Made by a program: the position numbers and the translations under genes. This document shows positions 52,468 to 64,000 of a stretch of DNA of 64,000 nt, one piece after another; the first letter of the stretch is position 1, and each line of letters opens with the position of its first letter. The notes below the pieces were generated by a model that searched no databases, was not told the DNA's origin, and saw only the letters and a list, made by a program, of their open reading frames with translations. Origin of the DNA: Candidatus Margulisiibacteriota bacterium (GTDB lineage Bacteria > Margulisbacteria > WOR-1 > O2-12-FULL-45-9 > XYB2-FULL-48-7); contig JALOPZ010000002.1 in assembly GCA_025453605.1 (NCBI GenBank), forward strand, positions 320,631-384,630. Direction: 5' to 3'.

Positions 52468-54907
52468 TCTTTTTCCCCCTTTTTCCCAGATCATTCTCCA
52501 CCATCTCCAACGTATTGTAAACTTCTTTCGCCCGTTTGACAACTTCATTCGGCAGCCCGGCCAGCTTGGCGACCTGGATCCCGTAGGAGCGGTCGGCCGG
52601 GCCGGTGGCCACTTTGTGCAGGAACGTTATCTGGTCACCCGTTTCTTTGACCAGCATACTGACGTTCTGCATCCCCGGATTCTTCTCCGCCAGCTGGGTG
52701 ATCTCATGGTAATGAGTGGCAAAAAGCGTTTTAGCCTTGATCTTGTTATGAATAAACTCGGCAACCGCCGCGGCGATCGACATCCCGTCGAAGGTCGCCG
52801 TCCCCCGGCCGATCTCGTCCAGAATGATCAGGCTGTTGGCGGTGGCATTATTGAGAATGTTTGCCGTTTCCGTCATCTCGACCATAAAGGTCGACTGGCC
52901 GGAGTAGATATCGTCCATCGCCCCGATCCGGGTAAAGATCCGGTCGATCAAGCCGAGTTCGGCTGCCTTAGCCGGGACAAAAGAGCCGATCTGCGCCAGC
53001 AGACAGATCAGGGCGACCTGCCGCATGTAAGTCGACTTCCCTCCCATGTTCGGCCCGGTGATCAGCAGAAAGCTCGTCCGCTCGTTCAATTCAACATCGT
53101 TGGCAACGAACTGAAACTCACCGAGCGTCTTTTCTACTACCGGGTGCCGCCCCCCCGTTACCCGTATCCCGTTACCCGTTACTTTTGGCCGGCAATACCG
53201 GTTCTCCACCGCCACTTCCGCTAAAGACAACAGGACGTCCGTCTGCGCAATGGCTGACGCTACTGCCTGCAGTTCCTTCGTAAAAGCCGCGACCTTAGTT
53301 CTGACCTCGACCAGGAGCTGATACTCCAACTCCTTCATCCGTTCGTCGGCGTTGAGGATCAGCGTCTCTTTATCCTTCAGTTCGGGGGTGATGAAACGCT
53401 CGGCGTTGACCAGGGTCTGTTTGCGGATATAATCGGGCGGCACCTGATCGCGGTTGCTATTCGTCACTTCGATGTAGTACCCAAAGACCCGGGTGTAGCC
53501 GATCTTGAGCGACTTGATCCCGGTCCGCTGGCGCTCGGCCGACTCCAGTTCCGCCAGCCACTGTTTGCCGCCGCTGGCCGCTTGCTTCAGTTCGTCGAGC
53601 TCGGCATTGTACCCCGGCTTGATCAGGCCGCCTTCCCTGATCACGAACGGCGGGTCGTCAACGATGGCCTCTTTTATTAACTCTGTAATCTCGGCAACAA
53701 AGGAACCTGCGACTGAACTCCTCGATTCCTCTCGGAGCAAGCGTCGCGGTTCCTTAAGCAGTTCCGAACCGGCCTTCTCCAGCAAGTTTACAACCTTCGG
53801 CAATTGGTGTAATGATTCCTTTAAAGCAACCAGGTCCCGCGCGTTGGCCGATTGCGTCGCCGCCTTGCCGGTCAGCCGTTCAATGTCGAACACTTTTTTC
53901 AACCCCTCACCGAGCTCGGCTCTGAGCAAGCCATTGTTAAATAGCTCCGCCACGGCATCCAGTCGTTTTTCGATCAGCTTAACGTCCAGTAACGGCTGGA
54001 GGAGCCATTGCCGCAGCAGGCGGCTCCCCATCGCTGTTCTGGTCCGATCAAGGACCCAGAGGAGCGAGCCGCGGAACGATTTATCGCGGGCGGTCTGCGT
54101 TATTTCCAAATTTCGCCGGGTCGTCGCATCGATGAACATGAACGCCTCGGGGTGATACGGTTTCAGGACGTTGATGTGCCCCAGCGTCGTCTTTTGGGTC
54201 ACCTTGAGGTAATCAAGGATCGCCGCTGCCGCCCCCAAGGCGACCTCTTGGCCGGTCAGCCCGAACGACTCCAGCGACTTGACCTGAAAGTGGTCCAGGA
54301 GTTTTTCGACCGCGGTGTCGTTATCGTAAGTGTCTTTAAACCCGGAACCTGCGACTAAACGTCGCGGTTCCTCGGGGAACAGATCGGAAACAATAGTCTC
54401 TGCCGGAGCGATCCGTTTGATCTCATCCGTCAGTTTTTCTATCGAGTTAAAGTCTGACAGCTTGAACTCGCCGGTCGTTGCGTCAACGAACGCCAATCCA
54501 AACCGCCCTTTCTCGTGGTTAACGGCCAGGAGGTAGTTATTGGTCTTGTCAGAGAGCATGGACGACTCCAGGACCGTCCCCGGGGTGACAATGCGGATAA
54601 TGTCGCGCTTAACCAGCCCTTTGGCCAGCTTCGGGTCCTCCACCTGTTCGCAGATGGCGACCTTATAACCCTTTTCGATCAATTTGGCGATGTAGCCTTC
54701 CGCCGCGTGGTACGGGATGCCGCACATCGGCATCCGGTTGTCATCCTTGCCGCGGCCGGTCAGCGTCAGGTCAAGCTCGCGTGACGCCAGCTCGGCGTCG
54801 TCGTTGAACATCTCATAGAAGTCACCAAGACGAAAAAAGAGGATGGCGTCCTTATGGAGGGCCTTCATCTCCTGGTACTGCCGGGCCATCGGGGTTAGTT
54901 CGGGCAT
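52349..54907 (-). CDS. mutS: DNA mismatch repair protein MutS
   Basis: An 852-residue MutS. Mismatch-contact motif FFRLGDFYEMF near residue 25; Walker A GPNMGGKSTYMRQ and Walker B SLIILDEIGRGTATFDG in the C-terminal ATPase. Three repeat elements are read in frame: a palindrome near residue 185 (EEPRRLVAGSG), a palindrome with a larger loop near residue 390 (EPRRLLREESRSSVAGS), and a 7-bp array near residue 580 (VTGNGIRVTG). The last 40 residues (from KNEKIS) are encoded over the start of the next gene and do not look like MutS sequence, so the natural stop may have been lost. Confidence 0.92.
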   Translation of the reverse strand: MPELTPMARQYQEMKALHKDAILFFRLGDFYEMFNDDAELASRELDLTLTGRGKDDNRMPMCGIPYHAAEGYIAKLIEKGYKVAICEQVEDPKLAKGLVKRDIIRIVTPGTVLESSMLSDKTNNYLLAVNHEKGRFGLAFVDATTGEFKLSDFNSIEKLTDEIKRIAPAETIVSDLFPEEPRRLVAGSGFKDTYDNDTAVEKLLDHFQVKSLESFGLTGQEVALGAAAAILDYLKVTQKTTLGHINVLKPYHPEAFMFIDATTRRNLEITQTARDKSFRGSLLWVLDRTRTAMGSRLLRQWLLQPLLDVKLIEKRLDAVAELFNNGLLRAELGEGLKKVFDIERLTGKAATQSANARDLVALKESLHQLPKVVNLLEKAGSELLKEPRRLLREESRSSVAGSFVAEITELIKEAIVDDPPFVIREGGLIKPGYNAELDELKQAASGGKQWLAELESAERQRTGIKSLKIGYTRVFGYYIEVTNSNRDQVPPDYIRKQTLVNAERFITPELKDKETLILNADERMKELEYQLLVEVRTKVAAFTKELQAVASAIAQTDVLLSLAEVAVENRYCRPKVTGNGIRVTGGRHPVVEKTLGEFQFVANDVELNERTSFLLITGPNMGGKSTYMRQVALICLLAQIGSFVPAKAAELGLIDRIFTRIGAMDDIYSGQSTFMVEMTETANILNNATANSLIILDEIGRGTATFDGMSIAAAVAEFIHNKIKAKTLFATHYHEITQLAEKNPGMQNVSMLVKETGDQITFLHKVATGPADRSYGIQVAKLAGLPNEVVKRAKEVYNTLEMVENDLGKRGKKNEKISGNRLSARAGQLGLFGGGDGDRRRGTGWTGGRSPA
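53156..53183. repeat. 7-bp tandem repeat array inside mutS
   Basis: Units CGTTACC, CGTATCC, CGTTACC, CGTTACT on the plus strand. Read in mutS as VTGNGIRVTG in the variable stretch just before GRHPVVE. Same unit as in hisF. Confidence 0.85.
53701..53754. repeat. palindromic element with extended loop inside mutS
   Basis: Outer arms AGGAACC (53701-53707) and GGTTCCT (53748-53754), inner arms GCGAC (53709-53713) and GTCGC (53743-53747), with a 29-base centre that itself has CTCC/GGAG arms. Encodes the insertion EPRRL...VAGS in the mutS lever region. Confidence 0.75.
54341..54376. repeat. palindromic element inside mutS (short form)
   Basis: GGAACC, T, GCGAC, TAAAC loop, GTCGC, GGTTCC, with extra flanking CCC/GGG pairing; 28-bp core at 54344-54371. 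Encodes EPRRLVAGS in frame. Confidence 0.8.
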
Positions 54908-54911
54908 ATTA

Positions 54912-56897
54912 TTACCGGATTTTAACGTTCAGTTTTGTCGTCAGCGCTCCGACCACGTCCTGATGGCGCTTATTGACCTCGTCCTCGGTCAGCGTCCGCT
55001 CGGTGTGACGGTAAACGATCCGGTAGGCGATACTGTCCTGGTACTTATCAAACGGATAAACGTCTTCCACCAGGTCGCCGCCGGTCCGCTCGATCAGCTC
55101 AACGATCTGCTGGTGCTCCAGGCCGGCGGGAAGGAACATCGAAATATCGCGGCTGACGGAGGGGTATTTCGGCAGTTGTTGGTAGCGTTTCCCGGTCGGC
55201 ACCAGCTTAAATAAAGCGTCCAGGTCGAGCTCAAAGAAGAAAGCAGGCTTCGTTAGTTCGTAGTTCCGCTGGATCGTCGGGTGCAGCGCCCCCCAAACCC
55301 CCAAACCGTCGGCCTCCGCCCCCTTCCCCGGCTGGAGCAAAAAGCTGTTCGAACCGACGACCTTAGGCAGTTCCACGCCAAGTTCCCGGAACAGAGTTTC
55401 CACGATCCCTTTAATAAAAGAATAATCGGCTGCGCCCTTGTCCAGGGCTGACATGAATGGGCTCCCAACCACCAAACCACCCAACAACCAGCGTTCATCC
55501 TTCCCGCGGAAGACCTTGCCGATCTCAAAAATAAAGACATTCTCAACCTGACGGTTCTGATTATGAACGGCAATGTTAAGCAGTCCCGGGAGAATATTGG
55601 TCCGCATAATGCTCCCCTCGACCGTCAACGGATTAGTGATCCTGACCGCTTTCTCCTGGGAGAGGCCAGTCCGGGCAAATTCCTTCGGCCCGATCATGCT
55701 GTAGCTTTGGACCTCATTAAGGCCGCAGCCAACTAGCGTCTCTCTCAGCCTTTGCCTTAGTAGATCTTCGCGGTCGGTCCCTTTGCCGGGGAACGCGGTA
55801 TTGGGCATCGTCGCTTCGATCCGGTTAAAACCCCAGATCCGGGCGATCTCTTCGACCAGGTCGATCTCCCGTTCAATGTCCATCTCGCGGAAAGAAGGGA
55901 CGATCACCTTCAACTTGCTGCCCTCTGCTTTCTTGACCCCAAAGCCCAGGCGGTTCAAGATACTGATCATATCACCGACCGGGATCTCGCTCCCCAGCAG
56001 CTGGTTAACACGAGCGCTCCGCAGCTCTATTACCCGCTCCTTCCGCGCGGCCGCCGCTGTATCGATCTTACCCTTAAGGACATCGCCCCGGGCCAGCTCG
56101 GCGATCAGGGCTGCGCCGCGGTCCAGCGCTTCTTCGACCGCGTGCCAGTCGACCCCGTGCTCAAAGCGGACCGACGACTCGGTCCGGGTCTTGATCTGTT
56201 TAGCCGTCCGGTGGATCGAGACCGGCTGGAAAAAAGCCGATTCCAGAATGACCGTTCTGGTCGTACTGCTCACTTCGGTGTTGGCGCACCCCATGATCCC
56301 GGCGACGGCAATCGTCTTTTCCGGATCGGCAATGACCAGCGTCTCCTTGCTGAGTTCGTGGGGCTTTTCATCCAGCGTAATGACCCGCTCGCCCGGTTTG
56401 GCGCGGCGGACAACGATGAATTGGTCTTTGATCAGGGCTGCGTCAAAGGCGTGCATCGGCTGGCCGAGCTCATGGAGGAGATAATTCGTCACGTCGACGA
56501 CGTTGTTGATCGGCCGGATCCCTGACAACTCAAGCCGTTTCTTAAGCCACTCCGGCGATTCGCCGACCTTGACGTTTTCAATAACCCGGGCCATGTAGCG
56601 CGGACAGAGTTCCTGGTCGCGGACTTCGACCTTAACGGTCCCCTTGACCTGCTTATTGAACGTCTCCTTAATTTTGACTTTTGCCTTATTAATTTTGAAT
56701 TTAGTCAGGGCAGAGACCTCCCGGGCAATTCCTCTGACGCTCCAGGCGTCGGCCCGGTTCGGCAAGACATCGACTTCCAGCACCTCGTCCGGCAGTGCCA
56801 CGGTCTCCAGCCCGCCGTTGGTCAGCATCTCCGCCAGCTGGTCCGCCCCGGCGCGGAAACTGACCAGCTCTTTAAGCCATTCGATCGGTACGCGCAT
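54912..56897 (-). CDS. pheT: phenylalanyl-tRNA synthetase beta chain, short form
   Basis: A 661-residue PheT, about 130 residues shorter than usual. MRVPIEWLKELVSF and LTNGGLE are followed almost at once by DEVLEVDVLPNRADAWSVRG, so the EMAPII/tRNA-binding domain normally inserted there is absent. B3/B4 editing, B5 and catalytic-like core, and the C-terminal ferredoxin-fold anticodon domain (YPSVSRDISMFLP, DVYPFDKYQDSIAYR) are present. Coupled to pheS by a one-base overlap and followed by mutS. Confidence 0.93.
   Translation of the reverse strand: MRVPIEWLKELVSFRAGADQLAEMLTNGGLETVALPDEVLEVDVLPNRADAWSVRGIAREVSALTKFKINKAKVKIKETFNKQVKGTVKVEVRDQELCPRYMARVIENVKVGESPEWLKKRLELSGIRPINNVVDVTNYLLHELGQPMHAFDAALIKDQFIVVRRAKPGERVITLDEKPHELSKETLVIADPEKTIAVAGIMGCANTEVSSTTRTVILESAFFQPVSIHRTAKQIKTRTESSVRFEHGVDWHAVEEALDRGAALIAELARGDVLKGKIDTAAAARKERVIELRSARVNQLLGSEIPVGDMISILNRLGFGVKKAEGSKLKVIVPSFREMDIEREIDLVEEIARIWGFNRIEATMPNTAFPGKGTDREDLLRQRLRETLVGCGLNEVQSYSMIGPKEFARTGLSQEKAVRITNPLTVEGSIMRTNILPGLLNIAVHNQNRQVENVFIFEIGKVFRGKDERWLLGGLVVGSPFMSALDKGAADYSFIKGIVETLFRELGVELPKVVGSNSFLLQPGKGAEADGLGVWGALHPTIQRNYELTKPAFFFELDLDALFKLVPTGKRYQQLPKYPSVSRDISMFLPAGLEHQQIVELIERTGGDLVEDVYPFDKYQDSIAYRIVYRHTERTLTEDEVNKRHQDVVGALTTKLNVKIR
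55466..55491. repeat. possible degenerate 7-bp repeat in pheT
   Basis: Plus-strand CAACCAC, CAAACCA, CCCAACA, ACCAGCG has a 7-bp rhythm, but the peptide (LLGGLVVGS) also fits normal PheT sequence, so this may be chance low complexity. Confidence 0.35.
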
Positions 56898-57880
56898 TAA
56901 AATTGCTCCAAAAATCGCAAGTCGTTCTCGTACATGAGGTGGATGTTGTCGATCCCGTACTTGAGCATGGCGATCCGGTCGATCCCCATACCGAAAGCGA
57001 AGCCGGAAAACTTCTCCGGATCGTAACCGACCGCTTTAAAGACATTGGGATCGATCATCCCGGAACCGAGGATCTCCATCCAACCCTTCCCTTCCCATTC
57101 GACATCCACCTCGACCGACGGCTCGGTGAAGGGGAAATAACTCGGCCGGAAGCGGACGTTCCGCTCCTTACCGAACATCTGGCGGAGGAACTCGGTCAGT
57201 GTCCCTTTCAGATCGCCGAAAGTGACGTTCTTGTTGACCAGAAAACCTTCGAGCTGCTGAAAGACCGGCGAGTGGGTGGCGTCGTAATCGCGGCGGTAGA
57301 CGCGGCCGGGAGCGATAATCGCCAGCGGCGGTTTCCGCTTTTCCATCACCCGGACCTGGACCGGCGAGGTGTGGGTCCGGAGCAGCTGCCCCCCTTCGAC
57401 GAACAGCGTCGACCACATGTCGCGCGACGGATGATGCGGCGGGATATTGAGGCCGTCAAAGTTGTAATACTCGGTCTCGATCTCCGGCCCCTCGGCGATC
57501 TCAAAACCGAGGCGGATAAAGATATTCTTGGCTTCGTTCATCACCTGAGTCAGCGGGTGGTAATGCCCTCTTTTAAGCCCTTTCCCCGGCAGAGTGACGT
57601 CAAGTTTTTCCGCGGCGATCTTTTGGGTTTGGGCCGTTTGCTGCAGCGCGCTCTTCTTCTCCGTCAGCGCGGCTTCGAGCGCCGTCTTCGCCTCGTTGAC
57701 CAGGGCGCCAACCTTGGGCCTTTCTTCCGCGGCGAGGGTGCCGAGGGTTTTGAGGAGGGCGGTCAGTTCGCTGTTCTTGCCGGCGAAACGGACCCGCGCT
57801 TCCTCCAGCGCGGCCAGGTCCGCCGCGGCAACGATCTGCCGCAGTGCTGCCGACTTGAGCTGCTCAATCTTCTCCCGCAT
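56897..57880 (-). CDS. pheS: phenylalanyl-tRNA synthetase alpha chain
   Basis: A 327-residue class II synthetase catalytic chain. N-terminal coiled coil (about 1-85), motif 2 RVYRRDYDATHSPVFQQLEG, and motif 3 GFAFGMGIDRIAMLKYGI. Full length. An extended -10 TGATATAAT (57899-57891) ends ten bases before the ATG and its TGA is the pabB stop. No T-box or leader peptide is visible. Heads the operon pheS-pheT-mutS-two small barrels. Confidence 0.96.
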   Translation of the reverse strand: MREKIEQLKSAALRQIVAAADLAALEEARVRFAGKNSELTALLKTLGTLAAEERPKVGALVNEAKTALEAALTEKKSALQQTAQTQKIAAEKLDVTLPGKGLKRGHYHPLTQVMNEAKNIFIRLGFEIAEGPEIETEYYNFDGLNIPPHHPSRDMWSTLFVEGGQLLRTHTSPVQVRVMEKRKPPLAIIAPGRVYRRDYDATHSPVFQQLEGFLVNKNVTFGDLKGTLTEFLRQMFGKERNVRFRPSYFPFTEPSVEVDVEWEGKGWMEILGSGMIDPNVFKAVGYDPEKFSGFAFGMGIDRIAMLKYGIDNIHLMYENDLRFLEQF

Positions 57881-57890
57881 CTTGTCGTTA

Positions 57891-57899
57891 ATTATATCA
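57891..57899 (-). promoter_or_regulatory. extended -10 box of the pheST-mutS operon
   Basis: TGATATAAT on the minus strand; its first three bases are the stop codon of pabB (57899-57897). Distance to the pheS ATG is ten bases, leaving a leader of about three. Confidence 0.55.
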
Positions 57900-59006
57900 C
57901 AGCGAGGCGGTCAAAAATCGGGATTTGACCAGGCACTCGTCCCATTCGCCCTCCGGCGTGGAATAATGGGTTATTCCGCCCCCCACTCCCATCTCCCCCC
58001 GACCAGCCTGCAGCAAGATGGTCCGGATCGGGACATTAAAGAACATTTCGCGCTCCGGAGTAATAAAGCCGATCGCTCCAGTATAGATCCGCCGCTCTTC
58101 CGGCTCCAGCTCGCGGATGATCTTCATCGCCCGGATCTTGGGGGCGCCGGTGACCGACCCGGAAGGGAAGATCGCTTTGAAGAGATCGTAATAAGGGAGC
58201 GCGGCATCGTTCAATTCACCCTGGATGGTCGAGGTCATCTGGTAGACGGTCCGGTATTTGGCAACTTCGTAGAGCTTAACCGTCCGGACCGACCCGGACC
58301 GGCAGATCCGCCCCAGGTCATTGCGGAGCAGGTCGGTGATCATGATGTTCTCCGCCCGGTTCTTCGGGTCGCGGTGGAGCCAGCGTGCGCCGAACAGGTC
58401 GTTATGCCAGCTTCCGTCGCGCAGCAGCGTCCCCTTCATCGGTTTGGTGACGATCCTCGTCCCCCGCTTGTGAAAAAAGAGTTCGGGCGACAGGGAGAGG
58501 ATCTGGTAGTCGGGATGGCCAAGATAAGCCGGGTACGGCACCGGCTGGAAATCAAGCAGCGACCGGTAAAGCTCATAGGGCGCCCCCTCGTAGGTGAATT
58601 TATTCTTGACGCAATATGTGATCTGGTAAGTGTCTCCGGCCGCGATGTATTCCCTGATCCGGCTGATATTGGCGTGGTACTCCGGCCAGGAGTGGTTAAG
58701 GTCGGATCTGATCGTCAACCGTTTTGGCCGGACGGCCTGATGGCTGACCTGACAGCGGGGATAGACGCCGAAAGAGAGAACGGGGAGATCGAACTCGTTC
58801 TTTTCGATCAGGCACGGCTCAAAGCCATAACCGGCTTCGTAAGTAAGGTAACCGGCCAGATAGTGACCTTTAGCCGAGGCCTCCTCCATCCGGGTAAAAC
58901 AAGCGGGGAGTTCGGAGAGCTTGTTGGTCTCGATCTGCTCGATTGGGTTACGGAATATTCGCCGCTGATTTTCAAAATCAATTTCACAATTTAACAAATA
59001 AGCCAT
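57897..59006 (-). CDS. pabB: aminodeoxychorismate synthase component I
   Basis: A 369-residue chorismate-utilising enzyme, shorter than TrpE. Conserved AGDTYQITYCVKNKF, PMKGTLLRDG, DLLRNDLGRICRSGSV, TSTIQGEL and FPSGSVTGAPKIRAMKII. The KGT in place of the AGT of TrpE (PMKGT) indicates the PabB subgroup, which forms 4-amino-4-deoxychorismate for folate. GGAGG abuts the ATG at 59006, so a TTG three codons later is a possible alternative start. PabA and PabC are not adjacent. Confidence 0.87.
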   Translation of the reverse strand: MAYLLNCEIDFENQRRIFRNPIEQIETNKLSELPACFTRMEEASAKGHYLAGYLTYEAGYGFEPCLIEKNEFDLPVLSFGVYPRCQVSHQAVRPKRLTIRSDLNHSWPEYHANISRIREYIAAGDTYQITYCVKNKFTYEGAPYELYRSLLDFQPVPYPAYLGHPDYQILSLSPELFFHKRGTRIVTKPMKGTLLRDGSWHNDLFGARWLHRDPKNRAENIMITDLLRNDLGRICRSGSVRTVKLYEVAKYRTVYQMTSTIQGELNDAALPYYDLFKAIFPSGSVTGAPKIRAMKIIRELEPEERRIYTGAIGFITPEREMFFNVPIRTILLQAGRGEMGVGGGITHYSTPEGEWDECLVKSRFLTASL

Positions 59007-59049
59007 CCTCCAGGTCTGGGTGGCTAAAGCCTAGTTCATGACCTTCTTC

Positions 59050-59139
59050 TTCGTGTTATCTTAGTGTCTTTGTGCCTTAGTGGTTCTCCCCTTCCGGACT
59101 TAACACTAAGGGCACGAAGAGCACAAAGGACACTAAGAC
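59050..59139. repeat. intergenic inverted repeat with 8-9-base periodic units
   Basis: Left arm (59050-59087) contains CTTAGTGTC, TTTGTGC, CTTAGTG; right arm (59104-59139) contains CACTAAGG, GCACGAAGA, GCACAAAGG, ACACTAAGA, which is the complement read backwards. The right arm enters the last codons of the RNA methyltransferase gene. Confidence 0.6.
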
Positions 59140-59891
59140 CTTTGTCTTAACGCTTCATATAACAACACGGAAGTAGCCATCCCCACATTTAACGACTCCG
59201 CCCTGCCAACCATCGGTATTCGCGCCGCTTCGTCGGCTATCTCAATGATGCTTTTAATCAACCCTGCCCCTTCATTCCCCAGCAAGAGCGCAACGGCTCC
59301 CTTCAGACTAACGGCAGCAACATCCTGCTTAGCTGAGCCATCAGCTGCAACAATCTTGACTTTATGCTCCTTGAGATACTTGATCGTCGCCCCATCGTCT
59401 TCGGTGGTGATGATCGGCAGGTGGAAGAGAGAGCCCATGGACGAGCGGACGACTTTCGGATTGTAGAGGTCGACCGTCCCTTTGGAGACAATGACCCCGG
59501 TGGCGCCGAACGCGTCGGCCGAGCGGATGATCGTTCCCAGATTCCCGGGGTCCTGGACCCCGAGACAGTAGACGATCAGCGTCTTATCGGCCTTTAACAG
59601 GTCGCGGAAAGCAAAGCCGAACTCCCTGACCACCGCCAGGACACCCTGCGGGGTTTCGACGCCGGAAAGCTCCTCGAACTGCTGGCGCGAGATCTTGTAG
59701 CACGGTGTCCCCTGCGCTTCCAGTGCTTTAACGACCGGCAGGTTCTCGCAGTAGACCAGGCATTCCACTTTTTCGCCGGCCGCCTCGACCAGATGCGGTC
59801 CCTCAACAACGAACCGGCCCTCTTTGCGGCGGGCCGACCGCTTTTCGAGCAGATTCTTAACCAGTTTGAGGACCGCTTTGGCTTCGCGCAC
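59133..59891 (-). CDS. TrmH/SpoU-family RNA 2'-O-methyltransferase
   Basis: A 252-residue SPOUT methyltransferase. An N-terminal substrate-binding domain (about 1-90; RRKEGRFVVEGPHLVEAA) precedes the knotted domain with motif 1 DPGNLGTIIRSADAFGA, motif 2 ALLLGNEGAGL and motif 3 IPMVGRAESLNVGMATSVLL. Resembles RlmB/TsnR; the exact rRNA target is unknown. Start GTG at 59891, with TGCTAAAAT ending nine bases upstream (nearly leaderless). Confidence 0.88.
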   Translation of the reverse strand: MREAKAVLKLVKNLLEKRSARRKEGRFVVEGPHLVEAAGEKVECLVYCENLPVVKALEAQGTPCYKISRQQFEELSGVETPQGVLAVVREFGFAFRDLLKADKTLIVYCLGVQDPGNLGTIIRSADAFGATGVIVSKGTVDLYNPKVVRSSMGSLFHLPIITTEDDGATIKYLKEHKVKIVAADGSAKQDVAAVSLKGAVALLLGNEGAGLIKSIIEIADEAARIPMVGRAESLNVGMATSVLLYEALRQRS

Positions 59892-59952
59892 GATAGGCTA
59901 ATTTTAGCATAACGGTGAAATTATGGCGGCTACATTTCGATAAATAGCTGTA

Positions 59953-63297
<3,345 letters not shown>

Positions 63298-63300
63298 GTT

Positions 63301-64000
63301 TCAGACCAGGTATTTGGCCGCCTGAAGATACTTTTCGACTTCCGCGACGACCCGGCGGACCACCTCGTCGGTCTTACCCTCAAGAGTCGCGCCCGAAGCT
63401 TTAACGTGACCGCCGCCGCCAAAGCGCCGGGCGATCTCGGAAACATTGAGCCGGTCCTTGGAGCGGAAATTGACCTTGACCGTACCGTCTTTCTCCTCCC
63501 GGAAAAGGATCGCCACCTCCACCCCTTCGATCGAGCGGAGATGATCGACCATGCCGATCATATCCTCCCCCTTCGCCCCGGTCTGGTCCATCATCGCCTT
63601 GGTCACCACCATCCAGGCCGCTTTATGATCGGCTGTGATCTGCATATTGGTCATCGCCAGCGCGCAGATCCGCACCGCCGCCAGCGAGCGGTTGTCATAG
63701 ATCCGGGTGCTGATCTCGTGGGTGTTAACGCCGGCTTTAAGCAGTTCGCCGGCGATCAAAAAGGTCTTGACGTTGGTGTTCTCATACCGGAAATTCCCGG
63801 TATCGGTGATGATCGCCGCGTAGAGGCAGTCGGCGATCCGTTTGTCGATCTTGGCGCCCAGGTAAACGGCCAGGTCGTAGACCTCTTCCGCCACCGAGGA
63901 GGCTTTGGTCACGTAGTTGATGTCGCCGAACTGGGTATTGTCCGGGTGGTGGTCGAGGTTGATGATCACCCTGGCGCACTGCCGCAGGTCGATCCCCTCG
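63301..64000 (-). CDS. DHH-family phosphoesterase (NrnA-like), partial
   Basis: The last 233 codons of a gene entering from beyond position 64000. The DHH motif appears in VIINLDHHPDN, and the DHHA1 domain ends with RRFGGGGHVKASGATLEG (GGGH substrate motif). NrnA-type enzymes degrade nanoRNA and pAp. The N-terminal DxD motif is outside the window. Three bases separate it from truB, a common pairing. Confidence 0.88.
   Translation of the reverse strand, partial: EGIDLRQCARVIINLDHHPDNTQFGDINYVTKASSVAEEVYDLAVYLGAKIDKRIADCLYAAIITDTGNFRYENTNVKTFLIAGELLKAGVNTHEISTRIYDNRSLAAVRICALAMTNMQITADHKAAWMVVTKAMMDQTGAKGEDMIGMVDHLRSIEGVEVAILFREEKDGTVKVNFRSKDRLNVSEIARRFGGGGHVKASGATLEGKTDEVVRRVVAEVEKYLQAAKYLV

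Noticed and set aside
55249-55306. Two further short 7-base rhythms in pheT (GAACTAC/GAACTAA and GTTTGGG units)
   Set aside because: Only about two units each, and the encoded residues fit normal PheT sequence, so chance is likely.
57881-57900. T-box or leader attenuator before pheS
   Set aside because: The distance from the pabB stop to the pheS start is about 16 bases, too short for any leader RNA structure.
57960-58010. G-rich periodic stretch in pabB near its 3' end
   Set aside because: The residues GEMGVGGGI belong to the conserved chorismate-binding motif; periodicity comes from glycine codons.

Overview
The window is 64 kb of a gene-dense bacterial genome of roughly 55-57% G+C by eye. 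About 75 protein genes, one tRNA and no rRNA are visible. The content suggests a fermentative, glycogen-storing diderm from an uncultured lineage near Cyanobacteria, such as a Margulisbacteria / WOR-1 (Saganbacteria) type genome. The basis is three GH57 enzymes with a DUF4912 protein and a sugar nucleotidyltransferase-phosphomutase fusion, a split transketolase, ThyX rather than ThyA, a ferredoxin-thioredoxin reductase catalytic chain, an LptC/LptA-like protein and small beta-barrel-like proteins. The placement is an inference, not a proof.

Layout. 1-10.3 kb (all minus): a translationally coupled cell-wall operon mraY-murD-ftsW-murG-murC-murB runs on into split transketolase, dCMP deaminase, pheA, two small envelope proteins and argS (cut by the window edge). 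10.3-14.2 kb: gapA-pgk-tRNA-Ala-secG-channel-like protein-small barrel, closed by a clear terminator. 14.27-19.6 kb: an LptC-like gene on plus, then hisF-ispA-trpE-rodA on minus. 19.7-21.05 kb: a divergent repeat protein of unknown function. 21-37 kb: a long minus-strand chain thyX - 39-aa membrane peptide - GH57 - GH57 - galT - CBM48 - DUF4912 - GH57 branching enzyme - nucleotidyltransferase/phosphomutase fusion - glgA, followed by aldolase-yebC-PHP; this is a glycogen and alpha-glucan unit. 37-41 kb: thiol redox genes (ccdA, thioredoxins, glutaredoxin, FTR chain). 41.98-44.1 kb: an AT-rich four-gene island with no recognised family. 44.3-47.7 kb: an arsenic operon (arsR-acr3-arsM-permease-thioredoxin). 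47.8-51.6 kb (plus): a GAF/HD-GYP protein, then an AfsA-like hotdog protein coupled to two HAD phosphatases. 51.6-64 kb: two small barrels, mutS-pheT-pheS, pabB, an RNA methyltransferase, an unknown plus-strand gene, ligA, truB and a partial nrnA-like gene.

Three patterns cross gene boundaries. (1) Housekeeping genes carry short arrays of 7-bp tandem units (murG, murD, hisF, thyX twice, mutS, ligA, truB) and a separate short palindromic element (mutS twice, truB), all read through in frame and mostly in variable loops. (2) Most operon heads show a TATAAT-like -10 box, often with an extended TGn, 6-10 bases before the start codon, implying leaderless or nearly leaderless mRNAs. Three of these boxes contain or abut the stop codon of the upstream gene, and one divergent pair shares a perfect palindrome. 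(3) GATC is strongly enriched in the native sequence and loses this enrichment in the 41.98-44.1 kb island, which marks that island as acquired.

Best candidates for something undescribed: the AfsA-HAD-HAD cassette, the four-gene winged-helix-rich island, and the two families of in-frame repeats.
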